A stretch of DNA of 64,000 nt from Agaricus subrufescens. Its lineage: Eukaryota > Basidiomycota > Agaricomycetes > Agaricales > Agaricaceae. Positions 32,243 to 44,337 of the stretch are shown here, piece after piece. The position numbers and the translations under genes were made by a program. Below the pieces are notes generated by a model. The model searched no databases. It was not told where the DNA came from and was given only the letters and a program-made list of their open reading frames with translations. Where the stretch lies: contig CM057066.1 in the NCBI GenBank assembly GCA_029945375.1, positions 620,001 through 684,000 of the forward strand, written 5' to 3'. The stretch's first letter is position 1. Every line of letters begins with the position of its first letter.

Positions 32243-34113
32243 TCACTCTTCCCTGCGAGTCGCTTCCTCCACCGACGGGGAAGGTAACGGTTTAGTATTC
32301 GCCAACGCCGCAAGCCTCGCCTGCTCCCACCTCTGCAACTCCCGTTTCAAATAATCAATGCGCACCTCAATCACAGGATGTGTCTCTCCAGTGATACCAC
32401 GTGCAAGAGCGCTGATTTCATGTAATGTACCATCAAGCGAACCATCCCTCCTGGCTTTGGGTAAACCCGAACAATTATGCCCATCCTTACGATTTTCCCA
32501 GAAGTTGATAGCCTCTCTCGCATCAAAACCAGCATGAGCCAAAAGTCTAATCAGATAACGATCAGTCAAAGAGCCATTGCGAATACAAAGGCGGTGAATG
32601 ACATACCGAGCCGAGACTACATCAGCTTCAACTTCCTGTTTCATGCTCATACAGTGCTGCCCCAGCTTGGTCAGCTCCCCAGAACCCACTTTACCCAGTT
32701 GCGCAACAGCATCATTGACGAATGGTCCAAATAGCATAGTGAAGGGAAACACTGCTACTCGAAAGACGTCTGAAAGGATTGAAAGTATTCCAGGGACGAT
32801 AACCGTGCCGGATGAGTAAGTTTCAAGGTGGTGTGCAAGGATGAGGTGTGAGAGTTCATGGGCAAGGAGTATGGCCAGTTCGGCTGTTTGTTCGGGAGTG
32901 GGTGTCGGATGCGGAGGGGTAGGTGTCGATGAGAAAGCGCCTAAGAGGCGCGACCACCAGGGCTTTGATTGAACTGACTCTTCCTCCTGGTAGACGGCAG
33001 GAAACCTTCTGAAGATGTCGTCTAAGAATCCAGAATACACAACAACTCCACCACCACCATCGCCCCCGAATCCATAAGAGAAAGCATTCTTATTTTCAGG
33101 GCCTTCTACGACCAAAAGTGAGTATGGAGGACCGGGTATAATATGCGATCCAGGGGGAAGCGTCTTGTGTTCAGTGATCTTATCACACCATGTTTTGAGG
33201 TACTCCGCCACTCGTGATCTAGGCAGTAACGGGAATTCGGCGGGAGGAGGCATGGGCTTGCCCTGTCTATCAGCATTGTCCTCGAACCAATCAGGACAAT
33301 GCTCAGGTTCGGATGCCAAAACGGGGATTGTATCCTCCAACTTGCGGAGTGTCTGGCTCACCCAAATATAACGCCAATCCGACGGTGGAACACACGATGT
33401 AACGCCATCCTCTGCCAGGATAGCTTCTACGGCCCGATACCAACCAGGTCCAGCCAGCTGTGCGGCAATTTCACTCTCCTCTTCTGGGGAAAGAATAATC
33501 ATCCGCCATCTAGTGTGAAACAGATTCATATCAACGAAAAATTGATTTGTAGCACACTGTGGACCGACCTTCCGGTCAATGGTGTCCGCTCCAGACTAGC
33601 CACGATCGTACCCCAAAAAAGGACGAGAGGGACGAGAAGGATTATTCTAAGGAAAGACGCTCTCTGTTTGATGCGTTTCAGAGCAAGTTCCCGTTTCTCA
33701 TCGGATATAGGTTGGCCATGGCGAGTCCGGCCAGAAAGGATGATTTTCCGAGACCATTTATTCTTGAGCAATATGAGGGGGACAAAACTAAGGACGATGC
33801 GGGCCGCGGTCCGGGCTATCTCGAGAGCTCCAGATGTCTGCAGAGATACAGTCAGTGCGTGGATAGAACGGCTGAAACAAGTGCTTGCCTTGAGAATCGC
33901 AGCAAAGATGGGGATTAACGGTGCTGGGCCCTGGGCGCGCGGGGTCGAGTGAAAATGAGCGTACGTGGCTGGGCGGAGGTGAGTGTGGGTAATTCTCGGT
34001 CTCTGTGCAGCCGAGGACAGAAGAGAACTAGGGCGCGAGGGCAGCCAGAGCCGGTGGGGACGCTGGGCGACGCGGAGAGCAGGGAGGACGGGCGCGAGGA
34101 TAGCGCGGGTCAT
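32243..34113 (-). CDS. OMA1: mitochondrial M48 metallopeptidase, OMA1-like
   Basis: Exons 34113-33569 and 33509-32243 total 1,812 nt, giving 603 aa. I chose the first ATG in frame (34113), which starts an arginine- and serine-rich N-terminus fitting a mitochondrial presequence. A hydrophobic helix follows (FLRIILLVPLVLFWGTIVASL). The zinc motif HELSH is at about 399-403 (LLAHELSHLILAHH), and a third ligand is likely in EVEADVVSARY. OMA1 is the stress-activated inner-membrane peptidase that processes dynamin-like GTPases and other inner-membrane proteins. At 603 aa it is longer than yeast Oma1, because of N-terminal and Pro-rich insertions (TPTPPHPTPTPEQ). The joining codon (AG/A) is split by the intron. 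Confidence 0.88.
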
Positions 34114-34224
34114 TGCACATGGTGGAGGAAGCGAGACGAGAGTTCCCCGCAAACATACTAACAGCCAACGTGGGAACACGATCAATCAATATTCCAATGA
34201 CTCGACTATGGTACAATTAGATCT

Positions 34225-35678
34225 CTAGACAGATATGAACGTTGCTTCGTTGTACAGCCATCCCTCCACCTTCTTGCCCTCGGACAGGCCTGCTGAGATT
34301 GCCTCCGGGCCCTTGATTTCCAGCACTGCCGGGTTGAACCACTGTGCATCTGGTCAGCTTCGCCCGAGAAGAAAGAAGGCAGCGAGAAAATAACCTGATA
34401 TATATAGGGCTTGGTCCCAGCAACGTAATTCACAGCCATCTTCACAACGTAAGGAATTTCCGCAAGCACATCAACCTTCTCAACCAGTCCTTTCGGATTA
34501 GCCACACTGCCCAAATTGACTACTTGGCTAGCAGAGACCTCCCCAGAAGCACCGGGAACCAAGGACGCGCCCTTCCACTCGAATGAGATTTCCTCAGGTT
34601 TCTGGTAACCCGTTTCGGGGTCCACTTCAGGTTTCAGATGCGTCGCCTTGGACTTGACCGCTGATCCATCAGATTCCTCGCCAGGCCAAACCGTCTGCGC
34701 AGTAACAGCGACAAGTTTGTTATCCACGACAACACAACCAACATTCACCGAGACACCTCCCGATCCAGCCCCTTGTTTCCCGTATTGGCTTGTCGTCTTA
34801 AACTCCATTTGGATAGCAGATACACCCCCCGCGATCGAACTCTGAAAATGGCCAAAATTCCACGACGCGGCGACGAGATTCGGTCGCATGCCTTGGATGG
34901 CATGGACGAACATGGAGCTGCCTTTGATCGTGTGAGCCTTGCCATTCTGGACATAATGGCCTTCTGCAATCATCCGAGGCCAGAAGCGATGAATGACATA
35001 ACCATCTGGCTTCTCATGATCAGGACCAAAGTACGAGTAGCCACCTTTGGGGCCTTTGCCGATCTTGAACCCCGGGGCGCTGCCGTACCGTTTGAGTTCC
35101 ATGGAAATTTGTATATCCTGACCCAGGTTAGCGTCTACAACGTATGACTCGGGAAAGTCTGGGTTGTCGGGATGGGATTTGTAGGTGACGGTGTACTGGT
35201 CAGCCTTGCTCGACCGCTTGTCCAGCCCGGGGGGAGGTGTGACAAAGTTGGTGAGGTTGATGGACTTCCAGACCTGCTCCCCCGTCTTCGAATCGTAGAT
35301 TTTGCATGTAAACTGGATCTGCGGGTACCAGAGCCTGTTCGAATAACGTGAGGCCAGGCTAGATATGATAGGTACAGCACATACCCGACGGCGGAATGTA
35401 TTATCTGGCACATCACCATCTTGCCGTCCTCGGTAATGACATACCAGATCTGCGTCTCGGTGGCGAACCCTCCTGCACATAACCACTCCGTATCAGACTG
35501 CTGCAGCTCTCCACAGAGCTCTTCTGGCGGAATCCCGTTGTTAACCGGGGTGAAGTTTTGAGCCGTCAGATCTGCCGGTGCTGAAGTGCTGAGGGGCACC
35601 GAGTCCGGATCGCAAAGATCAGAGGTCAGAGAGACGGCAGAACAAAAGAAAGACTGACGAGAAGAAACTCGAGAACAT
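34225..35678 (-). CDS. SVF1: SVF1-like lipid-binding survival factor
   Basis: Exons 35678-35659, 35588-35385, 35334-34395 and 34341-34225 total 1,281 nt, giving 426 aa. The first exon is only 20 nt (MFSSFF plus two bases); with it the N-terminus reads MFSSFFSTSAPADL, which fits the family's usual start. The lipocalin-like Svf1 body is clear: ELQQSDTEWLCAGGFATETQ, WYVITEDGKMVMCQIIHSAVG, GYVIHRFWPRMIAEGHYVQN, GMRPNLVAASWNFGHF and EIPYVVKMAVNYV. Yeast Svf1 supports survival under oxidative and cold stress and has been linked to ceramide transport from ER to Golgi. A TATA-like CTATATAG lies near 35757-35764, about 80 bp upstream. The 3' end faces the OMA1 start with about 110 bp between them. Confidence 0.9.
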
Positions 35679-35789
35679 TATGATACAAAGCGATGGGTGA
35701 GTATGTATAGGAGAGTTGTGGGTGATTGTGAACAAGACCGAGATGCGATCAGTTCTCTATATAGCGAATCAGTGGCGCTAACCGACCCC

Positions 35790-37106
35790 CTATTCATCCC
35801 CCTCTGTGCTCCGTGCACGCTTCCGTACCCGGCGTTCAACGGGACTCTCGGCCCCCAGCCCCTCAAAGTGCGCCCCGTCGCCCCAGACCCCCGCCTCGAA
35901 CCCGTACTCGTCCAGCAGATCCTCGTCAGGCCCTTTCCAGGAATACGTCCCGGCATCGTCCGCGGAACTCGAGGGCGGTAAGCCAATAGGAGACGTGTCG
36001 GCCACCACCGCAGCCAACGACGCGTCCCTGTCGCCGTCCGCATCGTATGCCCAGGAAAAATCCTCCGCAGTTGATGATGTGCCTTCCGTCGTCTCCACGG
36101 GCGCCAGCGTCTCCATTCCTGTCATCACTGTCTTCTCAAATCTCAATTCACCCTGTTCGACCAATTCCAGCAGTCTTTGATTTTGATTCGATTTCAGACT
36201 AGAGGGATTTGCTGCCGGTATGTCAGGTGGCCAGCCGATCATACGAACGCCATATAAGCTTAAACGTTCCGGGTTTGACCACTTCATCTCCGCCTTCCGA
36301 ATACCACTGACTTTTCTGAAAATGACATCAGTTCATGGCTAACGGTCTACTCAGAAGACACGCGCACCTCAGTTGGGAGCGAATAGATTCATAAAGCTCA
36401 ACTTTGGCTTTTTTCGCGTTCCGCATTGCCGGAGGAATAGGACTAGCCGGCCGGGGTGATGGTTCTCGAACATCGATTTCTTCTTGTTGTGCAGGGAGAC
36501 GCTTTTGTACAAAAGTTTTGAACGAGCTGGCACCTGCTACACCACCACCTCTTAATCCACGATAGTATTCACGTCCTACGATTGAACCACCAAGAAACCC
36601 AGCGTCTTGAGGATCGTGAGGGTCTACAGCGAGCAGGAAAGACTGGACGCCGGTAACACTTGACAAGGATTCCAGCACTTTGGATGCCTCGATGAGAACA
36701 CTTCGGACTGTATATTGGTCATCGTCAGTACAATAATCAGGGCGAGGAGCAATATACCACGTACCTCGCGCGTCTTTAGTTTCAGGAACCACCTGAATCT
36801 CAGTATCCACTGTAAATAGAGTTTTCGCATGCCACTCTGCAACAATACGTCTCATCTGAGAAACCACATTAAAAGCCACACAAGCAAAAAGAGGCCCTTA
36901 GGCAAAGGTAAGTCTGTATCACGTTCTGAACATGTTCATTCCACCTCTTCATAAGGCCTAGACTCTCTTTCAGCAAAGGCCTTGATATCGGTCAATATTT
37001 TCTGCATAAACGTATCCAGCCGTTCATAGAAAAGATCATTATCGGATGATTGTGTGGATTCTGTGGGACATGATGCATATTCTGTGAGCTGTTGGGGACG
37101 TGACAT
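35790..37106 (-). CDS. conserved hypothetical protein, basidiomycete type
   Basis: Exons 37106-36945, 36855-36368 and 36315-35790 total 1,176 nt, giving 391 aa. The first part is helical and acidic (MSRPQQLTEYAS..., FMQKILTDIKAFAERES). The middle has an ordered segment with MRRIVAEWHAKTLFTVDTEI, VLIEASKVLESLSSVTGVQS and FLGGSIVGREYYRGLRG. The C-terminal half is acidic, ending in a basic VERRVRKRARS patch that could be a nuclear signal. No catalytic motif or known domain is recognised. It is divergent to nothing and lies head to tail with the SVF1-like gene, about 110 bp away. A TATA-like ATTTATAG lies near 37163-37170. Confidence 0.75.
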
Positions 37107-39837
37107 TGCGAATTGGGGGAAAAAACAAATTCGGAGCGCGGAATACACGAGCAAATATTGCTCTATAAATAGGTCTTTATCCAAAAGTAGGGACGGCGCC
37201 CGAAGACTGCGCGGGTGCCTACCGATGTAGTTTTGGGTAAACCTCTCCGAGCCAGTCACTCAGATATATCCGTACTCAACTTAACATGGGCCGAGCTTCA
37301 ACTCAGTGTTATGAGTTTGGTGTAGGCCAAGTTCCGCTGCGGCGGTCATTTTCTTTTCACTTGTTCTGATTCTTTCAGACATCACCCACTGAACTTCAAT
37401 TGGAAAATCCGGAATATTCTGTGGGTGATGTTAGCTGCATTGAGCTGCTTGTCATCATGGTTAAGTTATATAGTTGTGTTTTCATCTTTCATTCCTGTGT
37501 CCTCAGGAAATCCAAACCCACGGAGATGCAGTACTCCTGAAACAGAGTATTGACGGCGGTAAACTGCCAGTAAATGACCGGGATATGCAACAGATGGTAA
37601 AGATAGATGTTCGAGGAACGCTTGGCAGGCTGCGGAGTACAGATGAGTCAAGCATAAATGATAAGAATTTCTCGTATTTGTCCCTATGCACAGGGGACGG
37701 TTGGCCATTGGGACAAATGGTGGAAAATATACTCACACGAGTCTGTTAACTTACACCGGCCGAAAGCTTGGAAGGTTAGGTCTAACTCATGGCGATGCTG
37801 TCAACTATTATTGGAATCAACATCATCCCATTATAGTGTACCGCAAAGCTTGAATAGGATATGAACATAATGAGGGTATTCGGATGTAATATCCGACAAT
37901 GATATGTACGACGTGTCCTCGCTGTTACGCTCTCAAGATCTTATCTTGACTTAGTCCGGAGTATCCAACAGATGCGATGGAATTCAGTAAATGTATTCAT
38001 GACATGGGAACATCGTGGTGATACCTATTTCTGTATCATTTCAGAGGTGTCTCTTGGCTTGACATCATCATCAACACATGCTGCGTAAATCCTCTGTGCT
38101 GAGAGTGAATTGCCACGAGTAGAACTTTGAATCGAACAGCGTGTCCAACAACTGCGCAGCGCATTTGTCTACAGGGGGAGTTATCGCATGTGTTTAAGAA
38201 TAACTACATCGTACTCTAATTTCCAAGACCGCAGATTCCAGGACAGCGGAACTCCAGCCATATGCAGCCTAATCAAATCTTCAATCAGATCCCCGACTCT
38301 GCGAAGCAAGAGGAGGGTTCTGTCGGATTGAAACGTCCTCAAAAAACAGCATCGAAGCGGCATCGTGGGATGATGCCGTTTTTTTGGCATCTTTGACGAT
38401 TATTAAGCATATGTACTAAATATGGTCATATTAATGGTCTGCTTGATCAAGTGGCAATTTTCAGCTCAGTGATGTGGCGTATTCCCTTTCTCTGCATCCA
38501 CCACTAGCCGCCATGGTACTGTTGAACCTAACCCAAGTTTCGTCAAGTGACGTTGTTTATGGACCTGTAAGTACTGTTTGAGGTCTCGTCTTTTATATTA
38601 TATGTCTCACTGCGTGTCTATTAAAGCTATTTCTCGCCAAGAATGCTTGCCGTAGTGTTCGCGTTCTTGATGAGACAGATTGCCTGCAGTGCAATATACC
38701 TCATAATATCCTTGATTATACGTTATTTTATGATGTTACATATTATCCTGATCTTTATAAACATATATAAGTTCTGAATCCTTTTGCGGTGTCGCGCTGG
38801 CTAGAGTCATCGGTGTGCGACCATGTCAGCCGTTGTTATACCTGCTCTCGTGTGCGGGGCCTAAAGGGCTTGGACTGCTCTGTTGAATATGACGCTACAA
38901 GTGGCTTTATTATCTACTGTGAGTGTCTCTTCTACCTCAATTGGCGAATCTCAAACTCACTTTTTCGATACAGCCATCGACGAGACATGTATATCCTACA
39001 ATCGTCGCCCTACCTCCTCCAGTCTCAGACGATCCATCTTCCTATCGTCATGGTCCGTCTACGGTCTGCCGTCCTGGATCTGGGCAAGGAAAAAGGCCTG
39101 TGCTCAATGACCCGATTGAACGAGAAAAGGACAAAGAAAGAGAACGGGACTCGGACACAAAGCACAAATGACGCATACGCACTCGGGCATATCAGCTTGC
39201 GCAGAATAGCACGGCCCCGCATGGTCAGCCCCGCTTTCTTTGTGGTGCATTCCTCGTCGCTCTATCCAGGCCTTGAGGACGGCCACTACCCAGGCTTGGT
39301 CAACATCTCAGGCACTGACGCGGCACACATTGTTGAATACGAAGCTTCTGTAGGAGATCTGAAAAATTGAGGGCTGTGACCGGTACCCGCTTGACGAGGC
39401 CTTGGTCCATGAATTCGTGACAGCGGGATTTACCTTAACTGCGTTCAGTAAGATGCTACGTCACACGAGGGCTTTATCTCCGAATTAACAAATACCCTTT
39501 TGACATTCAGGCCCCTTCTTCACGTCCTTTATCCCTCTCTTTTACTTCTTTCAGGCGTGACAGATTTCCAAGGACCGGTATGTTTGTGGATAATTTCATG
39601 GTAAACACGTCGCTGAAGATTTCTCGCTAGGTACTCATAAAGACATGGCTGGTGAGTGCCACTGAGTGCCACTGATAGCCGTTGTGACTGAACGCGACTT
39701 TATGTTGACGTGTAACACTTATGATGTGAATCTAGAACGCTGGCTGGTGTGGATCGTTTAGCACAACACTGACGACGACCTAGTAAGTACTTCATTCTCC
39801 TTCAATCCTCGTTATAACCAAACTTGGCACGTTACAG
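37107..39837. other. intergenic with no supported gene
   Basis: Small open frames on both strands (for example 37474-37749 and 38789-39370) lack domains and consistent splice context. An ATG at 38514 begins a short peptide ending at a GTAAGT donor (38571) but no matching downstream exon could be joined with confidence. The 39000-39370 part has long open frames in two phases, possibly eroded coding DNA. Confidence 0.4.
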
Positions 39838-40375
39838 TGGGATATTATCGACGCCAACGTGTATGACATCTCCCGCTTCAAGTGTTTCCATCCTGGAGAG
39901 CTTTCTGCGCTCTTGGACTCGGACGTTGGTGGGTCAAAGTCGAATCACGCTCTCTAGCATTTCCTCACTGACGTTCAGTCTCATCAGCTGGCCAATATGC
40001 GACAGAAGTATTTGACAGCCTCCATAGACACGAAGTATTAGAGCGAGCGCATTGGGCCCAGAAAAAAACACCTGTTAGGTCGTAAATCGATGGGTGGGGT
40101 GGTGAAACCTAAAGAACTCGACTATTTGCACGAGGTATTCATTTATTCATACACCCCCCACCGATTTCAGTACGTACACGTTTCTCAGCTTATCATTAAA
40201 CAAGAACCTTGGTAGCAAAGAACTTATAAAGCCCGATTTGTTCTAGATGTACTTGCTGGAAAGAAGTTCATCTGTCTGGCCTAGCCATTTCTGAGGCGTT
40301 TGCTGGTAGTGATGTCATGGGTCTTCAGACAACTGCTGTCAAAACCGAGGACGGTAAACACTGGATCATAAATGA
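39838..40375 (+). pseudogene. cytochrome b5-acyl-CoA dehydrogenase fusion, decayed relic
   Basis: Fragments appear in the order of the fungal fusion protein. The heme-binding b5 part is WDIIDANVYDISRFKCFHPG and ATEVFDSLHRHEVLERAHWA. A linker piece is KSMGGVVKPKELDYLHE (about 40084-40134). The start of the acyl-CoA dehydrogenase active region is VLAGKKFICLAISEAFAGSD, continuing to TEDGKHWIIN (about 40249-40374). Intervening parts are deleted, frames change between fragments, and everything after the last fragment is missing. The b5 heme motif reads HPGE instead of HPGG. It cannot encode a working enzyme. Confidence 0.85.
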
Positions 40376-41580
40376 TATGCATTCTTCGGACTTCTATATA
40401 TAAGTTTTATGCCTTTGCTGCTCATAGACATAGACATCCTCCGCAGCGCTCTCTTTGCCAGCTCGCCCCCTCATTGTCCTCACCCTCGCCCTCCTTGCGA
40501 CCACAGGCTGACGTATGTCCAACCCCACGTCGACGCAATAAATGCCAAGGCAGAAGTGCTTGATGTCCTCACTGGTTATTGACGCTCTCGGATACATTTA
40601 CTGACGCAAGTTCATCTCTCCCTCTCCCGTCGAGAATAATGGTGAGGCAAGGCCCAACAAGATGATGAAGGTAACAAAAACATGAATAACTCACTATATA
40701 CAATACTATTATACATTGTCTACGATAATGTTTTGATTGAACTGCATATTCTTATGTTTTGTTTGGCTACACCAGAGTCGGGGATTGGCGTGTGAGCGCC
40801 GCTACGATATCAAAATTCAAGCGGAAATTCTCCGCGTCGGCGACCTCCGTTAACCTTTTTGATCACACGAACGTTCATACTGAATACTGATGTACTAATA
40901 CGTTCATGATTAACGTATCGTTCGGCACCCGGGCCATTCATTCCCTTCTTTGTCGCACCTTCCTCTCAGGGTGTCGGTGCTTTCTGAAACCCCAACGAAC
41001 AAATACAAAAGTCTGGTGAGTCTTGTGTAATTTAATTTACTCTGGGTCTCCTGACTTGCTCAACATCACGACAATTACATATACTCAACTAGTGGTTGGC
41101 AAGCAGCTCACGACCATAGAGTTTTCGATGCCAAGGCACCCTTTCAGGCGTGGAATTTTTGAATGCTACAAGGCTCAAAACTAACTGTATGTTATGTGAT
41201 TCAAATACGCGAGTACTCATCTGGTATACACTGTCTTTCACATGCAAGGCCACAATACGATACTTGCCCCATGATTATTGATCAGTCCATCATTTATGTC
41301 AACGAAGTAATTCTCTTGCCAATCCCACCCTATTTTTTTGATCTCACGTTGCCTGGCCTACTGGTAACTGATAGCCACCTCGTCATATTTTTATCAAACT
41401 CATGCCGTGATTCTTAGCTCCACCGCCCATTCCTCTGCCATTTTTTCTCTACTAGAAACGAAAATTGAATGGTCTAGTGAGACGAGGCATATATTAGCCC
41501 AGAAGACTCTCAGATTCTAGTCCTTAGCCCTAATCCCCTCGCCGTTTGAATCTCCCCAGATTCCCTTCCCTCCATCCACA
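40376..41580. other. intergenic
   Basis: No supported gene. Contains short open frames only. The 3' half must hold the promoter of the DUF6533-like gene. Confidence 0.5.
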
Positions 41581-42772
41581 ATGTCGACTTCGGCGCCATC
41601 ACTTGAGCCATTTTTAAATCCGGATGTCTACCTCAACCATCTTCCACCAGAAGGCGCCAACAATTACGAGATTTCTAGGAATGTAACTTTTGTTATTTCG
41701 GGTGTAAGTTTACCGTTTGCAAGGAATATCTTCTTCTCGCTCACTCGAATATATGCAGCTCATGCTGTGGGATATTCTGGTTTATCTAGAAGATGATATT
41801 AAGATTATCAGGCAGAGCCGCATCCGAGCTCCGATCCTCTGTTTCATCTTCGCGAGGTATCTCCTTCCCCTTCTGTTCATCCTTTCCTGGTGCTTCATCT
41901 TGTTACACAGGGTGTTTGCTACAGCATATATTCTCGCCAGCTCCGTTCAATTAAGTACGCCAATATTCTTATTCTATCCTGGTCCATTTTATTTATCTCA
42001 AACTGTTTGGTAGCTTCATCAGTAGACAGTCAAGCTACACTCCTCTACGGTGCTCTAGCTCTTTGCGCTCTCGCAATCGGCTGTTCCTCCTTCCTCTTCT
42101 TGCGTCGAGTCCAAGCCGTCTACACCGATCACAAATACATCCGCTGGTTCTTCTCAGTTCTTTGGTTTATATGTTTTGCGTGTGAAGCATTCATCTTAAT
42201 CGAAATATCACCAAGTAACATCCCTGGAACGAAGAGATTCCAAGATACAGGTGCTAAACCTACGTTTACGATAAGCATGTATGCTGTCGTGGTTTTTGAT
42301 ACTTGTGTGTTCTTGGCAATTTCGTACAAGCTGGCCCAGACTTTTGTGGCTCAGAGGAGAGCAGTAGACTCGACAGGGGGGAGAGGGAGCTGCAATGATG
42401 AAGTTAATGAAAATGGTACCGCCACGCCTAGTGGCTTGGCTTGGTGGGATACGGCTATTTCTGGGAGGGCTTTACCACGACTTTCGAGAGCCATTATACA
42501 AGGCGGACAGCAATATTATTTGTTAAGTCGTTTCTCGCTCGTTCTACTCTTGGCTAATACTGTCTCGCAGGTTTACGGTTGTGATAATGATCACTGCAGT
42601 GATCCTCTTATTGATTCCTACAGTCCATCCTATAATCAAAGGGACAGTGGTTATACCTTTAGTACCTCTTAATGCCTCCATGGCATGTCGAGTTTTTCGA
42701 AACTTGAAACAATTTGATCATCGTCATGCAAATACTGAAATGAATACGAAGGATCTTCTGTATTCTGTTTAG
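41581..42772 (+). CDS. DUF6533-like seven-helix membrane protein
   Basis: Exons 41581-41703, 41759-41856, 41911-41954, 42014-42521 and 42571-42772 total 975 nt, giving 324 aa. The N-terminal region contains WDILVYLEDDIKIIRQSRI, matching the Asp/Glu-plus-basic pattern that opens DUF6533 proteins. Further helices follow (FATAYILASSVQL; TLLYGALALCALAIGCSSFL; WFFSVLWFICFACEAFILI; MYAVVVFDTCVFLAISYKL; FTVVIMITAVILLLIP). The 44-nt third exon is required to keep the frame. DUF6533 proteins are an agaricomycete-expanded membrane family of unknown function. It is not closely related to the other seven-helix family in this window. Confidence 0.8.
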
Positions 42773-43344
42773 GTTGTTACAAATTTCTTTGTATTGTACA
42801 TGTTTCTTTTGGGTCGTCCAGTAGGCGAAACTTGTATATTTCATAGGATGGAGGATTGGATAATGGTATATATCAAACTGGTCATCGTGGACGACGACCG
42901 TGAGGGGTCCGTATCAATGCCAAGAGGTGTAACGGTGAGAATGAGGGTGAAGAGACACTCTGATGATTGAGATAATATCTCGATGCGACGCATTCAAAAT
43001 TTGTTTCCAGCAGGTAGAACTTGAACCAAATTTAGTTGTGGCGAGGAACCTCCTTATTGCCGTTATTACCGTACGCACTGAAACATGTGATATTCATGGA
43101 TCAATGGTGACTCTCCTTGTTCTGTTGACGTTGCCGAGGGATAGAACAAGCGGTGTTTCGTAGAGTTGAATGAGAGGATCCGAGATAGAGCACTGTGAAT
43201 GCCATCTCGGTTTCGTGAGTTACAAGCAGTTGATTCAGAGCACAAGCGGGGAGAACTGTGCCGATAATGATAGATGTGGCAAAAAAGCGAGTTAAATTTG
43301 CAGGAACTTCAAGAGGTTCCTATGTCGGAATATTTGTATAGTGT
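42773..43344. other. intergenic between convergent genes
   Basis: No supported gene between the stops of the DUF6533-like gene and the thioesterase gene. Small frames only. Confidence 0.45.
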
Positions 43345-43920
43345 TCAGAGTTTTGTCGTTGGTCTATACAGCTTTTCCAATCCTTCTTTCGTTTCCTTGG
43401 CCATGGCTACACTCTTGCGGCTTTCGTTGTTGACAAAGACATGTGTATATCCGCCAACGGCAGCAGGCTCATTATTCCCCTGGATGAACACTCCTACCTC
43501 GTACTCCACGGAACTCCTTCCTAGTTTGTTCACCCTGAGCCCAAGATCAAGAACTTCAGGGAATGATACGGGAGCGAAGAACTGGTAAGGAAATGGTTAT
43601 TCGCAACTGAACAAGGACACTCTGAAATTTGGCTTGCCTGACAATGCGATTCAACAACAAGCCCAATAAGCGAGGACGGAGATCTGTCTTTTGGATTTAT
43701 AGAGCAGTTTTGGATTAAGTATGTATTGATGATCGAGTCGAACAGGTGGTAGTATATTGAGTTGTTCATATGAGAATATTGGTCATTGTCACTCCTGTGT
43801 ATGAAACCAGCTGTGAGTAAACATCTTCGATGGTAGAAAAAAAAAAAAGGCATACCAACGCGTACGGTAAGTCAAGAAGTAGGGATAGTCTTCCTGGACA
43901 CGGTGCTTAGGTGCTGTCAT
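43345..43920 (-). CDS. hotdog-fold thioesterase
   Basis: Exons 43920-43856, 43794-43638 and 43581-43345 total 459 nt, giving 152 aa. It follows the 4-hydroxybenzoyl-CoA thioesterase-type pattern: RTRWSDNDQYSHMNNSIYY with the catalytic Asp before Q-x-x-H-x-N-N, then SHCQFFAPVSFPEVLDLGLR, RSSVEYEVGVF and YTHVFVNNESRKSVAM. Such enzymes hydrolyse acyl-CoA thioesters; the substrate cannot be told from sequence. Intron 2 has a GC donor (GCAAGC), which is needed to keep HCQ-FFAP in frame. The protein is of normal length for the family. Confidence 0.88.
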
Positions 43921-44337
43921 GGCTATGAAGGTTATTACGGCCAGTGATGTACCGGCTGCGCAACTGCTGCCGAAAGCTGCCAGCCGCTGGCTAGCTTTTG
44001 ATGGCTTCCCACAGCAACTGCCTGATTAGTCATAGCTATTTCGAGTCTTTCACTAGTTTTGTGCTTCAAGTTGATCACTCTGTAGGACTAAGGCATACAG
44101 AAGTGGGATGTACACGATACTTACTATTCGCACCAGATACTTTATACCCAAGAAAGTGTAGTCGAGATAAAGAAACCCAGTCATAAGCTCAGGATCCAAA
44201 TATAGCTAGTACTAATCTAGAAACTCAATAGTCGACATGATCAAGTCGATTAAATCTTGTATGATTCAACACGCGGACTATCAGAATAAGTTGTAAGTTG
44301 AAAGTGGCTGAAACTAATATCGAGACAGCGGCATCTT
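43921..44337. other. intergenic
   Basis: Nothing recognised between the thioesterase start and the stop of seven-helix member 3. Confidence 0.4.

Noticed and set aside
38514..38571. Short first exon (MVLLNLTQV...) with a GTAAGT donor
   Set aside because: No downstream exon could be joined in frame with any recognisable protein.
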